NCBI RefSeq assembly: GCF_009831415.1
Contig: NZ_CP043727.1
Coordinates: forward strand, 1,240,001-1,304,000
Length of the DNA stretch: 64,000 bases
Reading direction: 5' to 3'
DNA from: Yersinia canariae
GTDB taxonomy: Bacteria > Pseudomonadota > Gammaproteobacteria > Enterobacterales > Enterobacteriaceae
Shown here: piece after piece, positions 40,583 through 50,852 of the stretch
How the letters are laid out: every line of letters starts with the position of its first letter
Position numbering within the stretch: position 1 is the stretch's first letter
Notes under the pieces: generated by a model
The model's database searches: none
What the model was told of the DNA's origin: nothing
Seen by the model: only the letters and a program-made list of their open reading frames with translations
Program-made: the position numbers and the translations under genes

Positions 40583-41605
40583 CTACTGATAAGTCATAGT
40601 AAATGTTGCAGTAGCCTTAACAATTCCGGGGGTAACTTTATTGTCGGTTTGATAATAGCGGGCGGTGATACTGATATATTGCCCTGAACTACGGCCGTTG
40701 TTATCACTAGTGCCCATTCTTTTGGCTTTGCCAATTTCTATTTCCTGATCGGCAGCTAATAATTGCACGCCTACGCCTGTGGCTGCACCCGGTCCTGGGA
40801 TTAATTTAATTACCCCTGGATAGTTCTGTTCAGCAATGCCATCAATTTGGAGTGAATATATGACATTGGGATCGCAGGTCAAATCTATAAATTGTTTTTT
40901 TCTTACGTTTTTTGGCCCTATACTAGTAAAATGTCTTTGTTCTATTTCATCTAAGTCAAAGTTAAGAACAGGAGTGTCGAGGGAACAAGAATTAGATGTG
41001 ACATGTATATGTTTTTGATTTTGTGATCCATTAACTGCTTTAGCTGTGCTTGGACCGTCGGATTCCATATAATATAGCCAATCATAAAGTGGGAAATCAA
41101 ATGAGCCTACAGCATAATTCATATTTAACTTTGTAATACCTGCCTCCATAGAAGGCCTGAAAATAATATATGAATCACTAAATCCTTTTGTTACCTTACA
41201 TTTTAATTCTAATTTGACGAGATCTTCGGAGCAATTTGTAGATGATGCTAAGTCAAGTAATCTAGTAATTTTAAGTCCTAAGCCTGATAACCCGCTCTCA
41301 AAGGTTTCAGCGGTAACAAATTGGGGTTTTTCCTTGTTTATTAGTTTAAAAATAATTGTTTTTCCTACGGATATAGGGCCGCGACAATGAATATTATGAC
41401 TCTCATTTAGGAAGGGTGTTTTATGGCCAACTGGATAATCTCTTTGAATTTTAACGCTAAAGTTAGAAGTTATTGAAGATGGCATTCCAACACATGTTAT
41501 AGCTGCAAATGAAAAGTTAGGAATAAACAGGTAACTTACTGACAATATTAAAATAAAATACCACGATTTTTTATATGTTACATTTTTTGACGTTAAAGAA
41601 AACAT
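40583..41605 (-). CDS. Fimbrial tip adhesin-like protein
   Basis: 340-residue exported protein: a signal peptide with a long N-region (cleavage near FAA), a cysteine-containing N-terminal lectin-like half (about 25-205), and a C-terminal pilin domain with NSCSLDTPVLNF and the beta-strand ending ATATFTMTYQ that a chaperone would cap. The two-domain plan is that of FimH-type tip adhesins. The gene is distinctly AT-rich compared with the usher. It ends the operon; the receptor cannot be told. Confidence 0.8.
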   Translation of the reverse strand: MFSLTSKNVTYKKSWYFILILSVSYLFIPNFSFAAITCVGMPSSITSNFSVKIQRDYPVGHKTPFLNESHNIHCRGPISVGKTIIFKLINKEKPQFVTAETFESGLSGLGLKITRLLDLASSTNCSEDLVKLELKCKVTKGFSDSYIIFRPSMEAGITKLNMNYAVGSFDFPLYDWLYYMESDGPSTAKAVNGSQNQKHIHVTSNSCSLDTPVLNFDLDEIEQRHFTSIGPKNVRKKQFIDLTCDPNVIYSLQIDGIAEQNYPGVIKLIPGPGAATGVGVQLLAADQEIEIGKAKRMGTSDNNGRSSGQYISITARYYQTDNKVTPGIVKATATFTMTYQ

Positions 41606-41672
41606 AATTACCTACATGAATGTTTTATTTGGTTTTGGGCTAATGAAAATTAACCCGCAACCCTAAGTTTAT

Positions 41673-44207
41673 TTATCGGCACACCGCATCCATCGTGCGC
41701 ACCGCCGAAGTGGTATTGTCCTCGGCCGCGGGTAAGGTGAATTTCACCTGACACTGCTGCTTTTCCTGATTGCCCCACTGCACCTGCAAATGACCGTTAT
41801 CCGGCACGCCGCTGAGATAGACCTGGCCGCCATCACCGACGATACTGCTATTGGTGCTATCGGCTGCATCATCGTGCAAGCTGGCCATGGCACCGAACGG
41901 CACCGGCTTACCCTGATAACTGAGGTGAATCAGCACCCGGCTGCCGAGGCGTGGTGTAAAGTTAGCCAGCACCACCGCGCCGCGGGTGGGAACCACATTT
42001 TGGCTGGTGATATCCATATCAATACTGTCGCCCATAGTTTGGGTATCCAGCGCCACGCTATTCTGGCGATAAGGGGTGGCATACGGCACCACCGCATAGC
42101 CGCGCCAATCGGTTTTCACCCCGCGGCCACTACCGACGCCCACACCGCCGGCACCGGGCGCGCGCACCAACACCAAGGTATCGCTCTGAGATTGTGACAG
42201 GGTGACGCCGTAAGGGTGCGCCAACACACCGCCACTCAGGCCATAGTTCAACTGGCGGCTGTTCGCACTGTAGTTGTAACCGGCATTTAACTGGCCGTAA
42301 GCCCCGCTATAGCTGCTGCTCAGACTGCCGCTGTTGCCCCCGGCATGGTTAGTGCGGCCTTGTTGCAGGTTGTAGCTGAGACTATTGTCTAGCGCACTGC
42401 CACTCAGGCCCAATTGCTGGCTGGTCGCTCCACCTTTATGGGTATTAATACTGTAATTGGCCCAACTATTAGGTAGCCATTTACTCAACGGAATATTGAC
42501 ACTCAGGCTGGTGCGCTGATCATTTTGCTGCTGACCCGGCATCTGGCTATAGCTGTAATTTAGGCCATAGCTAATGCCGTGAATATTCACGTTGTAGCCC
42601 AGCGTGGCATTGCGCTCGTAACCTTTGCGCTGCCAGTAATCCTGCTGATAAGCGGAAAGATACAGGCCGCCAAAATCACTCAGTGACTGGCTGATATGAA
42701 ACTGGGTACGGCTGCGTTTGTTATTATTGCGCCCCAGTGAGTTAATGCTGCCCATACCGGTCAGTTGGTTGGCTTCGCTGAAATCATAAAAACCCTCGGT
42801 GGAATAGCGGTGGCTACCGAGTGAGAAGTTAGTGCCAGTTTTACTAAAACTTTTGGCATATTGCAGACGGTAAGATTGCCCCTGACGGCGGGCGCTATCT
42901 TCAAAGCGGGTTTTGGCTTGGGTCACATCCATGGATACCGATCCCACACGGCCTAAGCCGACCCCTACCCCCAGCGCACCGGCCTGATAATCAGATGAGA
43001 TCAATAAGCCGTTATACAGGGTAAAACCGTACGGCATGCCGTACGCCAGCGAGGTCTGGGCAAAGTGCGGCGTAGGGCTGCCGTAACCACCACCACGATA
43101 TTGGCCGGCGCTCAGGGCATATTTCAGACTCCCCTCGCGCTGCATGATGGGCGCGGATGAAAACGCCTGTTTAAAGCTGCGCTCGCGACCATCTGCCTCT
43201 TTGATGGTCACCTCCAAATCACCACTCGAAGAGGTGGGGAACAAGTCGTCAATGACAAAAGCCCCCGGCGGCACATAGGTTTGGTAAATCTCATTATTAT
43301 TTTGGCGAATGGTCACCTGCGCGTTGCTTTCCGCAATACCGCGTATTACCGGGGCAAAACCGCGCAAGCTGTCGGGCAACATACTGTCATCGGATGACAA
43401 CTGCGCACCGCGGAAAGGCACACCGCTCAGGATATCGCCGGGGGTGTAGCTGTCCCCCAGTGTGAGCTGGCCTTTGATGGGGTGAATATCCCGCTGCAAA
43501 GTATTGGTCAGGTTATTCCACTGCGCTTGACCATTGCTGCTTTGGCTGTAAGTGGAATAGTTACGTAAGCGCCACGGCCCCCAGTTCAGCCCGCTGCGCA
43601 GATTAAGAAAATGGCTGCTGTTACTGCGGTTATCCTGCCAGTTATTGGCACCACTCAAGCTGTAATTGACCATCAGCGCGGGGATACCTTGATCCCACTG
43701 TTTCGGGTCAATATAGCCGCGCGCTTCACTGTTCAGCGCCGCCTGCGGAATACTTAAATCCAGCCGCTGATGATTAATATCAAAACTGCTGCTGGCGGCC
43801 GGGATAAATTTGCCCAATTGTGTCACCGGCAAGTCCACTGGCTGCTGTTGCAGGGCGGGGAAGGCGGCCACTTTCACCCCAAAATCAGCCAGTTGCTGTG
43901 GGGTGATTTCGGCCAATAAGCGGCCGTTATCGGTAATAAAGTTGACGTCTCGCGTCTCTATCTGCTGGCCGTTAAGGTAAATATCGACCCGATAGATGCC
44001 GGGCAATTGCGCGCCGGATTGCGAGAACACACTGAGATCAATTGCTGCATAACTGGCGTCTTTGATTTCTAACGAACCGGGATGAAAGTAATCTTCGGCC
44101 CAGGCGGGGGCAGACAAAGCGGTCAACCCCAGCGCTAACTGAATAGCTAGCTTTAAAGCCCGCCGCTTGGGCGGTAATGTAAAATGAAGCTGCGTCATGG
44201 TGGTCAC
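41673..44207 (-). CDS. Fimbrial outer-membrane usher
   Basis: 844-residue FimD/PapC-type usher: signal peptide ending APAWA, an N-terminal chaperone-subunit binding domain, a 24-strand beta-barrel with the plug region (YVPPGAFVIDDLFPTSSSGDLEV), and C-terminal domains ending with the usual cysteine pair (QCQVKFTLP, DAVCR). It secretes and assembles the pilus. It starts six bases after the chaperone stop. Markedly GC-richer than the pilin and adhesin. Confidence 0.95.
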   Translation of the reverse strand: MTTMTQLHFTLPPKRRALKLAIQLALGLTALSAPAWAEDYFHPGSLEIKDASYAAIDLSVFSQSGAQLPGIYRVDIYLNGQQIETRDVNFITDNGRLLAEITPQQLADFGVKVAAFPALQQQPVDLPVTQLGKFIPAASSSFDINHQRLDLSIPQAALNSEARGYIDPKQWDQGIPALMVNYSLSGANNWQDNRSNSSHFLNLRSGLNWGPWRLRNYSTYSQSSNGQAQWNNLTNTLQRDIHPIKGQLTLGDSYTPGDILSGVPFRGAQLSSDDSMLPDSLRGFAPVIRGIAESNAQVTIRQNNNEIYQTYVPPGAFVIDDLFPTSSSGDLEVTIKEADGRERSFKQAFSSAPIMQREGSLKYALSAGQYRGGGYGSPTPHFAQTSLAYGMPYGFTLYNGLLISSDYQAGALGVGVGLGRVGSVSMDVTQAKTRFEDSARRQGQSYRLQYAKSFSKTGTNFSLGSHRYSTEGFYDFSEANQLTGMGSINSLGRNNNKRSRTQFHISQSLSDFGGLYLSAYQQDYWQRKGYERNATLGYNVNIHGISYGLNYSYSQMPGQQQNDQRTSLSVNIPLSKWLPNSWANYSINTHKGGATSQQLGLSGSALDNSLSYNLQQGRTNHAGGNSGSLSSSYSGAYGQLNAGYNYSANSRQLNYGLSGGVLAHPYGVTLSQSQSDTLVLVRAPGAGGVGVGSGRGVKTDWRGYAVVPYATPYRQNSVALDTQTMGDSIDMDITSQNVVPTRGAVVLANFTPRLGSRVLIHLSYQGKPVPFGAMASLHDDAADSTNSSIVGDGGQVYLSGVPDNGHLQVQWGNQEKQQCQVKFTLPAAEDNTTSAVRTMDAVCR

Positions 44208-44213
44208 TCGGAG

Positions 44214-44894
44214 TTATAAGGGCGTCGTGGCGGCGTCTGACGTGCCGCCAAAATCACTAATCGCCTGCCAACTCACGGTGCCGGAAGCTCCAGCCGGGAG
44301 GTCAATATTCAGGGTGTCTTTAGGGGCCACCATCAGCGCGCCTTTGATTTCACTGCTACCCACTTTCAGGGTATGGAAGGAGACGTGATAGGCTGTGGGG
44401 TTACTCACTTGCAATTGTTTGCCCTGGCGGGAGAAGCTCAGTGCTTTGTAGGCATCAGCGGCGTTACCAACTAGTCCTGCTGGGCGGTAAAATAATTTAA
44501 TGCGGTTTTTAATCGAGATGAATAGTTGGTTGCCAGCGCCTTTTTTACTGGCTGGAATAGTTTTGACATTCAGCCAATACACTGATTCACGGTCTTGCGG
44601 TAAATGACCGCCAGTTAATAAAATACGCAGGTTACTTTCCTGCTCACCATCTAAACGGAATAACGGCGGGGTAATAATAAACGGCACTTTGTTATTATTG
44701 GTGGCCTCGAAATTATCGACCCAGCTTTGAATTAAATAAGGGGTGTTTTTATCCTGATTGGTCACGGATAAAGAAGCTTCTTTTTTAGCTCCATCATAAA
44801 TAACACGGGTTCCACCAACCGCGACACCGGCCTGAGCTGACTGCATCACGCCGGTTAAACAGGCGATAAAGAATAGCGATTTTAACCACGGCAT
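44214..44894 (-). CDS. Periplasmic fimbrial chaperone
   Basis: 226 residues, PapD/FimC family. Signal peptide ends SAQA; the first immunoglobulin domain has GTRVIYDGAKKEASLSVTN and the conserved YLIQSWVD, and the hinge/second domain has IKLFYRPAGL. The start at 44894 (MPWLKSLFF) begins the signal peptide. Upstream codons back to 45005 are not convincing. It is separated from the pilin gene by two strong stem-loops. Confidence 0.95.
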   Translation of the reverse strand: MPWLKSLFFIACLTGVMQSAQAGVAVGGTRVIYDGAKKEASLSVTNQDKNTPYLIQSWVDNFEATNNNKVPFIITPPLFRLDGEQESNLRILLTGGHLPQDRESVYWLNVKTIPASKKGAGNQLFISIKNRIKLFYRPAGLVGNAADAYKALSFSRQGKQLQVSNPTAYHVSFHTLKVGSSEIKGALMVAPKDTLNIDLPAGASGTVSWQAISDFGGTSDAATTPL

Positions 44895-44958
44895 GGTCTT
44901 TCTCTCTAAATAGATTAATTTGTTGCCTTGGTGGCAAAAATAAACAATAAAAGTTACT

Positions 44959-45025
44959 GCCCCGACAAATAAAATATCGGGGCGGTAAAGACACAACAAA
45001 TACACCGCTAATAAAAGTATTAGCG
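44959..45025 (-). other. Two stem-loops between pilin and chaperone genes
   Basis: Stem one GCCCCGA / TCGGGGC (44959-44965 with 44977-44983) and stem two CGCTAATA-AAAG-TATTAGCG (45006-45025). Both lie directly after the pilin stop codon, where they could protect pilin mRNA and lower downstream expression. Confidence 0.6.
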
Positions 45026-45035
45026 TGGGGGCGTA

Positions 45036-45548
45036 TTAGTTAAATTTAACTTCAAAGTTTAGTGTGGCATCAGCATCACCTGGAGTGAACACACTGGCTG
45101 TTGTGACATATTTTGCTTTATATTTAAGATCATGAGTCTCGGCGCCATCCAGCGACTTAACAGCTGCTTTCTCATTTATTTTGATTTCTGTAGTGCCGTC
45201 TTCTTCATACAATGCCAATGCAACACCTTTAACACCATTCAGTTGTAATGAGCCTTTCTTATCAGTATCTTCTTTACCTGTGAAGGTTACAGTGGCATCT
45301 TGTTTTATTGCCGGACAACCGGTTAGTTTGATGATAATATCTGTAGAACTAGACGCTACCGTGTTGGCAGTTCGACCCAGTTCATTTAGGTTAATGTCTG
45401 GCATTTTAATATCTGTAACTGTAGAACTCGCCACGCATGGGTTTGATGTGATTTTCCCGGTAATATTAATAGTGCCTGCATTTGCCGTAGAGGCAAATAC
45501 CGAGGCGGCCAGTAAAGAAGTGACAATTAGTTTGTTTTTCATATTCAT
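45036..45548 (-). CDS. Major fimbrial subunit (type 1-like pilin)
   Basis: 170 residues with a signal peptide ending ANA-GTINI. Mature pilin features: the first cysteine in NPCVA paired with a later one in TGCPA, an alternating-hydrophobic donor strand at the mature N-terminus (INITGKI), and the beta-zipper C-terminus (DATLNFEVKFN) lacking the usual penultimate tyrosine. First gene of the fimbrial operon; an internal ATG at 45542 would give nearly the same signal peptide. Confidence 0.9.
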   Translation of the reverse strand: MNMKNKLIVTSLLAASVFASTANAGTINITGKITSNPCVASSTVTDIKMPDINLNELGRTANTVASSSTDIIIKLTGCPAIKQDATVTFTGKEDTDKKGSLQLNGVKGVALALYEEDGTTEIKINEKAAVKSLDGAETHDLKYKAKYVTTASVFTPGDADATLNFEVKFN

Positions 45549-46069
45549 AATAAAATTTCAATCCGAAATGGTTCGTGGTAATTAATAGTTAAATCGCATG
45601 GCCATAATGACCTATATTTCAATGAAAGGTTTTTGTTGCCGTTTCATTCTGGTCGCTAATATAGTGGTCAAAATAGTTATGAGGAAAGTGTATTTTTCGG
45701 AATTAATGTCGGGTAAGAAAAATGAGTTTTTTAATAAGGTGGTTTTATTTATTAATAACTTGGAATTTTCCATTAAAATAGAAAGTCAGTAGGGCGCTAA
45801 TACTTATTCTCAGCGGAATAATTCGGAATAGGCATTAAAATGAGATTGGATCAGGTTTCGCTTGATATGAATGAGGGCATCGGTGGGGAATGGTTCAGGG
45901 TTTCATTTATCTGGTTAGTATCAATGCCGAGGGAGTCGTCAACGCGAGATTGCACAAAGGGGCCGTGATTATGGCCCCTTTGGCGGTTGGTTCATCGCAG
46001 GCTAACTGAACCGTGAAGTTCTAACAACCTAATCAGAAAACGTAATCAACATCAATACTCAACTCAATA
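45549..46069. other. Upstream region of the fimbrial operon, no gene
   Basis: 521 AT-rich bases between the pilin start and yegD stop. They must hold the fimbrial promoter. No invertible-element repeats, recombinase gene or regulator were seen. The yegD terminator lies within. Confidence 0.6.
45956..45981 (-). terminator. Terminator of yegD
   Basis: Perfect 9-bp stem AAAGGGGCC / GGCCCCTTT with an 8-base loop, 89 bases past the yegD stop. Symmetric enough to work from both sides. Confidence 0.7.
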
Positions 46070-47422
46070 TCAGCGATAAAGTGTCTGCGCCCACCGCGCC
46101 AACCCTGCTGTAACCGAGCCAAAATCATTACCACCCACTAATGGGATGCCGGGCAATTGTTGCTCTAATGCGGCTCGCAGTAATGGGGAGCGGGCGCTGC
46201 CGCCAGTCAAGTAAATCACATCTGGCGTGACGTGGCTGGTGGAGAGCGCCAGGCTGACTTGTTCTTGAATCCGTTGCAGTGGTTGGGAAATAGCTTCAGC
46301 AAGTTGTTGCTGACTGATAGTTTGCCCCAATTCCGGTTGGACAAAATCCAGTGCTGCCGTGACCTGTTCTTGCTCAGACAGCGCAATTTTGCTCTCTTCT
46401 GCGGCGCGTACCAACCGGTAACTCAAACGCTGCTGATAGACTTTCAGTAGGCGCTCAACTTGCTGTGGGTTGGCGGCATCACGGATTAAATCCCGCAGAA
46501 AACGGCCATTAACGGTGCTGTAGAAATCGCTTTGTGCCGGGACATCATTGGTGGCAACGGCATTCCAGTAGGGCAATGACGGCATCGCAATCCCTTTTTC
46601 GGTTTCGCCACCCAGACCAAACAAAGGCATCAGTTGCTTAAACGCCAACATAATATCTAGGTCATTCCCCCCGACACGGCAGCCACTGTGGCCCAGCAGG
46701 CTTTGCTGGCGGTCTGCCAGCCCCTGCCATTTTGGCCCCATTAATAGCACCGAGCAGTCTGTGGTTCCCCCGCCAATATCTACCACCAAGACCGTTTTCT
46801 CCGTCTTCAGTGTGGCTTCAAAATCCAGCCCCGCCGCGACGGGCTCAAACTGGAAGGCAATATCGCGAAAACCCGCACGTTGTGCGGCGCGCAGTAAAAT
46901 ACCTTCAGCCTGTCGGTTAGCTTCTTCGCCGCCGGAACCCTGAAAGTTAACCGGGCGGCCAATGACTGTTTGACGGATTTCTGATGCCAATACGGATTCC
47001 GCCTGGCGCTTGATATGGAACATCATGGCGCAGACTAAATCCTCAAACAGCGCTAACTGCTGAGGTTTTAACCCATTGGCACCTAAGAAAGATTTAGGCG
47101 ATTTTACAAAGTAAACTTCTTCGGGATCTTCAATATAGTGGGCCAGAGCCGACAAGCCAAACATCAAGCTGTCAGTGGTGACCGGGATATCTTCTTCGCG
47201 ATTGAACGCCATGGCCCGGCGTAACAGTTGCTGATTTTCGTCACTGCCGGTTGGCACCTGCCAGTGGCGGTGCAGGCACTCACTAACGGCTTCCCGGGTC
47301 GGGGCGCACAGCATGGAGGGCAAATAGACATCATTATTTTCCAGCACCAGCAATTCGGGAGTATCGTCCCGCATCACGGCAACCGAGCAGTTTGCTGTGC
47401 CGTAGTCAAATCCAATGAACAT
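46070..47422 (-). CDS. yegD: Hsp70-family protein YegD
   Basis: 450-residue actin-fold ATPase related to DnaK but lacking the substrate-binding domain. Phosphate loops GFDYGTANCSVAV and VVDIGGGTTDCSVLLM and the adenosine motif YLTGGSARSPLL are clear. Molecular role is not established. The 450-residue length matches the family. It flanks the fimbrial operon; in E. coli yegD is close to mdtA. Confidence 0.94.
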   Translation of the reverse strand: MFIGFDYGTANCSVAVMRDDTPELLVLENNDVYLPSMLCAPTREAVSECLHRHWQVPTGSDENQQLLRRAMAFNREEDIPVTTDSLMFGLSALAHYIEDPEEVYFVKSPKSFLGANGLKPQQLALFEDLVCAMMFHIKRQAESVLASEIRQTVIGRPVNFQGSGGEEANRQAEGILLRAAQRAGFRDIAFQFEPVAAGLDFEATLKTEKTVLVVDIGGGTTDCSVLLMGPKWQGLADRQQSLLGHSGCRVGGNDLDIMLAFKQLMPLFGLGGETEKGIAMPSLPYWNAVATNDVPAQSDFYSTVNGRFLRDLIRDAANPQQVERLLKVYQQRLSYRLVRAAEESKIALSEQEQVTAALDFVQPELGQTISQQQLAEAISQPLQRIQEQVSLALSTSHVTPDVIYLTGGSARSPLLRAALEQQLPGIPLVGGNDFGSVTAGLARWAQTLYR

Positions 47423-47501
47423 AATTGCCCCAGGCCAAATAAAGGGGGGCGACTTTACCCTAGAGTGAGCAGTGGGGCAATCGTCAAGTCAGGATATTAG
47501 G

Positions 47502-50500
47502 CTATTTAATCGCGAAATATCCGCTGTTAAGCACCTCTGTTAGGGGGGCTGTGGGGCCAATCATTTCGCCGTCGGCTAAATCAACTCCGATAGCCACTAA
47601 CTTATGGAGAGTGGGGGCTAACTCTATCGGGCCTGCCAGTGTGGCTATATTGGCCCGTTGTGCTGTGCCGTTGATGATGGATATCAGCACTTCATCCATT
47701 TGATTAATATGAATATGAGCAATTAAATCGCTATTGAATTTCAGATAATCAATGGTGTGCTCAGCCAGTAATTCAAAATCATTCAGATTATGGCCAAACT
47801 CCTTAACAATTAACTTGCAGCCCAGTTCTTGCAGCTTGGCGAGGAAATTACCAATCGCAAACGGGTATTGCAGTAAGGTGGATTCGTCGACCATCCAGTA
47901 CAAGCTTTGCGGTGGTAACGCGGTCTGTTGCACCAGCGCCAGCAGTGACTGACGGAAATCCTCCTTGAGCAGCGCTATCTCGGATAACGGGATTGCCAGT
48001 GACATCCCTTTGCGATTAATTGCCTCGGCCTGTGTGACTAACAACTGCTCGCACACCCAGCCGTCGACCTGCGGCAGTAAGCCATACAGCAGCGCGGCTT
48101 CCTGAAATTCGGCTTGGCTAACATTCATGTTTTGCGGACGATTGACCACGAAACTGACCTGATAAAAGCAGACTGACAATGGCGTTTTAGGTGGTGCCGT
48201 TGGGGTCAGTTGCAGTGTCAGTTGGCTCTCACTGATGATATTTTCGACATCCTCTTTGCTCAGCAAGTCGTGCTGGCGTGCCAACAACTGTTTTTGCCGT
48301 GGCTGATAGAGGAACACCTGACCGCGACCACTGTGTTTGGCGGTATAACAGGCGATATCGGCCTGCGCCATAATCTCACTACGCTGATTATTGCTGCTGC
48401 TAATTTGGGTCACACCGGCGCTGGCCCCGATACGATAAAGCTTATCTTCCCAGTAAAAATGGTAGCCATTGATCATGGACACCAGACTTTGGGTGATGGC
48501 TTTGGCGTGGGGCAGGGTGCAGTTGAGCATCAGTAAACCAAACTCATCACCGCCGAGCCGCGCGACACAGTCGCTGTTGCGTAAATGCTGGCGCATCAAC
48601 TGGCTCAACTCTTTCAGCAATGCATCCCCCGCTGGATGGCCTGCGGTGTCGTTGATGGCTTTAAAATAGTCTAAATCGAGGAACGCCAGTGCATGTTGCT
48701 GGTTGAGCTCGACACTGACTTGAATAGCGGCTTTCAACTTGTTTTCAAAATTGGCACGGTTTGGCAGACCGGTCAGATTGTCGTGGGAAGCACTGTGGCT
48801 GAGTTTGCGCATCATGGCGCGCGACTCGCCGACATCTTGGAACACCATAACCGCCCCGACCACCCCACCTTCGAGGGTTTTCAGCGGCGCGACGGACTCC
48901 TGAATGTCGTAATGCTGCCCGTCGCGATGATGTAACACTATCGACTCATTCAGCGAAGAGTAAGGGCGGTGATTGAGACAGTGCTCGATTGGGTTGTCAA
49001 TTTCTGGCCCATCCACTCCGTTGGTCAGCTTAATAATATGGCTGACGGGCTGACCCAGTGCGATGGTATTGGCCCAGCCGGTCATTTTCTCGGCGACAGG
49101 GTTCATAAAGGTAATCTTCATCTCCTGATCGGTACAGACCACCGCTTCGCCGATGGAGTCCAGCGTGATATGCAACCGCTCTTTCTCTTCGTGCAGCGCT
49201 TCCGTCAGGTTCCTGATTTCGGTCATATCCAGCGTGGTGCCGATTAGGCGCAGAATATTGCCTTTCTTATCACACACCATATTGGCTTGATTACGCAGAT
49301 GCACAATCTCACCGTTCGGCAATAGCAACCTGAACTCCAGGCGATACGGCTGGCGCTGCTTTAGGGCTGCGCTGTATTCGCGATTGACTCGATTGATATC
49401 CTCCGGATGTACATGTGTGCGCCAAACTTTATCGTCAACCGGGGTATACAGCGGGATATGATAAAGTTCGTACATCCGCTTATCCCAACTGATCACCTGC
49501 TTTCTCAGATCCAATTCCCAGATGCCAATCCCGCCCGCTTCGTTAGCCAGCGTAATGCGCTCCATCAGACGGCGGTTAATTATCTCACTCTTTTTCAGAT
49601 CATTAATATCTTCGACCTGCGAGATGTAATAGAGCGGTTGCTGCTCGTGATCCCGCACCACACTTACAACCAGCAATGCCCACACCACCTCGCCATCACT
49701 GCGGATATAGCGTTTTTCCATCGAATAACTGGGGATGCGGCCATGATAGAGATCATCCAGTAATTTCATATCTGCGGAGAGGTCTTCTGGGTGTGTGATT
49801 TGCTGAAAAGTCAGAGTTAGTAAGGTTTCCTGACTGTAGTTCAGCAACTTACACAGTGCCTGATTGACCTGCATCCATTTGCCTTCCGGCGAGACCAGAG
49901 CCATGCCGATGGCGGAATATTCCATGGCGTTGCGAAAGCGGTTTTCGCTTTCAACAATATGCTCTTTTTCCATTCGAAAGGAGTGCATTACCATTGCCAT
50001 GGCATGAGGGGGAATCAGCACCATCAATAAGGGAATAAAAGAAAACGCCTGCACTGACAGTTTGGTATCGGTCGGAAGTGTAAACAGGTTGAAATTAATC
50101 ATCATTGCAATCAGCAATGTCGCTAGAAAACAGATAGTAAAGGTTTCAAAACGGGGAAGCCGGATGGATACCCAAATCAACGCCATAATAATGAAAGTGA
50201 AAGGAAAAGGTAGATAAATCAAACCAATATAACAAGCCGTCAGCGAGGCTATCATCATCCAAATCATGTCGAACAGTGCTTTGGTTTTGGTTGTAATATT
50301 GAAATAACCACGGCGATAAAGTAGCCCAACCGGGCCTAAGGCTAACATGCCGATAGCTTCGGACATAAACCACACGGTAAGCACTGGAGTAAAATTGCCG
50401 TTTTGAGGCGCTAAGTACCAAGCCGCCGCCAGCCCACTCACCAAGGGAACCAGAATCACGGTACAAATGGAGAATTTGAGCCAACTGAAGAGGTTATTAA

Positions 50501-50852
50501 GTGGGTCTTTGGGCTGGAGTAATCTTCGCAGTAGCCACGCGCCGGCGGCTGATTCCGCAAGATTTATCAGTGTTAATGGCAGTGGGAACCAACTGATACC
50601 ATATAAAATAAAATTGGCCGCAACAATAGATATCCCTGCCGCCAGTAATTGCCACGACCAATAGCGCGTCGGGTGATGAAATAATGCCACCATCAATACT
50701 GCGGTTGGGAACCATAAAGGGGCCAGATTTTCTGATTGCTCAGAAAGCCGGATACAAAAGAGTGCGAGCAAAAACACTACTATGCTGGTGATAGCAATGT
50801 GCAGAATTGTTTTGTTGTCAGGAGCCGGCTTTTCGACCGCACTGAGATCCAT
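47502..50852 (-). CDS. dgcE: Diguanylate cyclase DgcE (YegE)
   Basis: Membrane-bound c-di-GMP synthase of 1116 residues that in E. coli feeds curli and biofilm control. MASE1 membrane sensor (about residues 1-310), three PAS regions (ESENRFRNAMEYSAIGMALV; LANEAGGIGIWELD; ITLDSIGEAVVC), and a GGDEF domain with intact GGDEF at 767-771. A C-terminal EAL-like domain has lost the EAL motif and most catalytic acids, as in the E. coli protein. The start at 50852 (MDLSAVEK) has AAGG seven bases upstream; the earlier in-frame ATGs lack one. Confidence 0.93.
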   Translation of the reverse strand: MDLSAVEKPAPDNKTILHIAITSIVVFLLALFCIRLSEQSENLAPLWFPTAVLMVALFHHPTRYWSWQLLAAGISIVAANFILYGISWFPLPLTLINLAESAAGAWLLRRLLQPKDPLNNLFSWLKFSICTVILVPLVSGLAAAWYLAPQNGNFTPVLTVWFMSEAIGMLALGPVGLLYRRGYFNITTKTKALFDMIWMMIASLTACYIGLIYLPFPFTFIIMALIWVSIRLPRFETFTICFLATLLIAMMINFNLFTLPTDTKLSVQAFSFIPLLMVLIPPHAMAMVMHSFRMEKEHIVESENRFRNAMEYSAIGMALVSPEGKWMQVNQALCKLLNYSQETLLTLTFQQITHPEDLSADMKLLDDLYHGRIPSYSMEKRYIRSDGEVVWALLVVSVVRDHEQQPLYYISQVEDINDLKKSEIINRRLMERITLANEAGGIGIWELDLRKQVISWDKRMYELYHIPLYTPVDDKVWRTHVHPEDINRVNREYSAALKQRQPYRLEFRLLLPNGEIVHLRNQANMVCDKKGNILRLIGTTLDMTEIRNLTEALHEEKERLHITLDSIGEAVVCTDQEMKITFMNPVAEKMTGWANTIALGQPVSHIIKLTNGVDGPEIDNPIEHCLNHRPYSSLNESIVLHHRDGQHYDIQESVAPLKTLEGGVVGAVMVFQDVGESRAMMRKLSHSASHDNLTGLPNRANFENKLKAAIQVSVELNQQHALAFLDLDYFKAINDTAGHPAGDALLKELSQLMRQHLRNSDCVARLGGDEFGLLMLNCTLPHAKAITQSLVSMINGYHFYWEDKLYRIGASAGVTQISSSNNQRSEIMAQADIACYTAKHSGRGQVFLYQPRQKQLLARQHDLLSKEDVENIISESQLTLQLTPTAPPKTPLSVCFYQVSFVVNRPQNMNVSQAEFQEAALLYGLLPQVDGWVCEQLLVTQAEAINRKGMSLAIPLSEIALLKEDFRQSLLALVQQTALPPQSLYWMVDESTLLQYPFAIGNFLAKLQELGCKLIVKEFGHNLNDFELLAEHTIDYLKFNSDLIAHIHINQMDEVLISIINGTAQRANIATLAGPIELAPTLHKLVAIGVDLADGEMIGPTAPLTEVLNSGYFAIK

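Noticed and set aside
45598..45792. 64-codon open frame upstream of the fimbrial operon
   Set aside because: No Shine-Dalgarno, AT-rich composition fits chance, sequence resembles no protein family.
45549..46069. Phase-variable (invertible) fimbrial promoter
   Set aside because: No pair of short inverted repeats flanking a promoter and no fimB/fimE-like recombinase nearby.
47502..48300. Possible active EAL phosphodiesterase in DgcE
   Set aside because: The EAL motif and most metal-binding acids are missing; only the GGDEF domain looks active.
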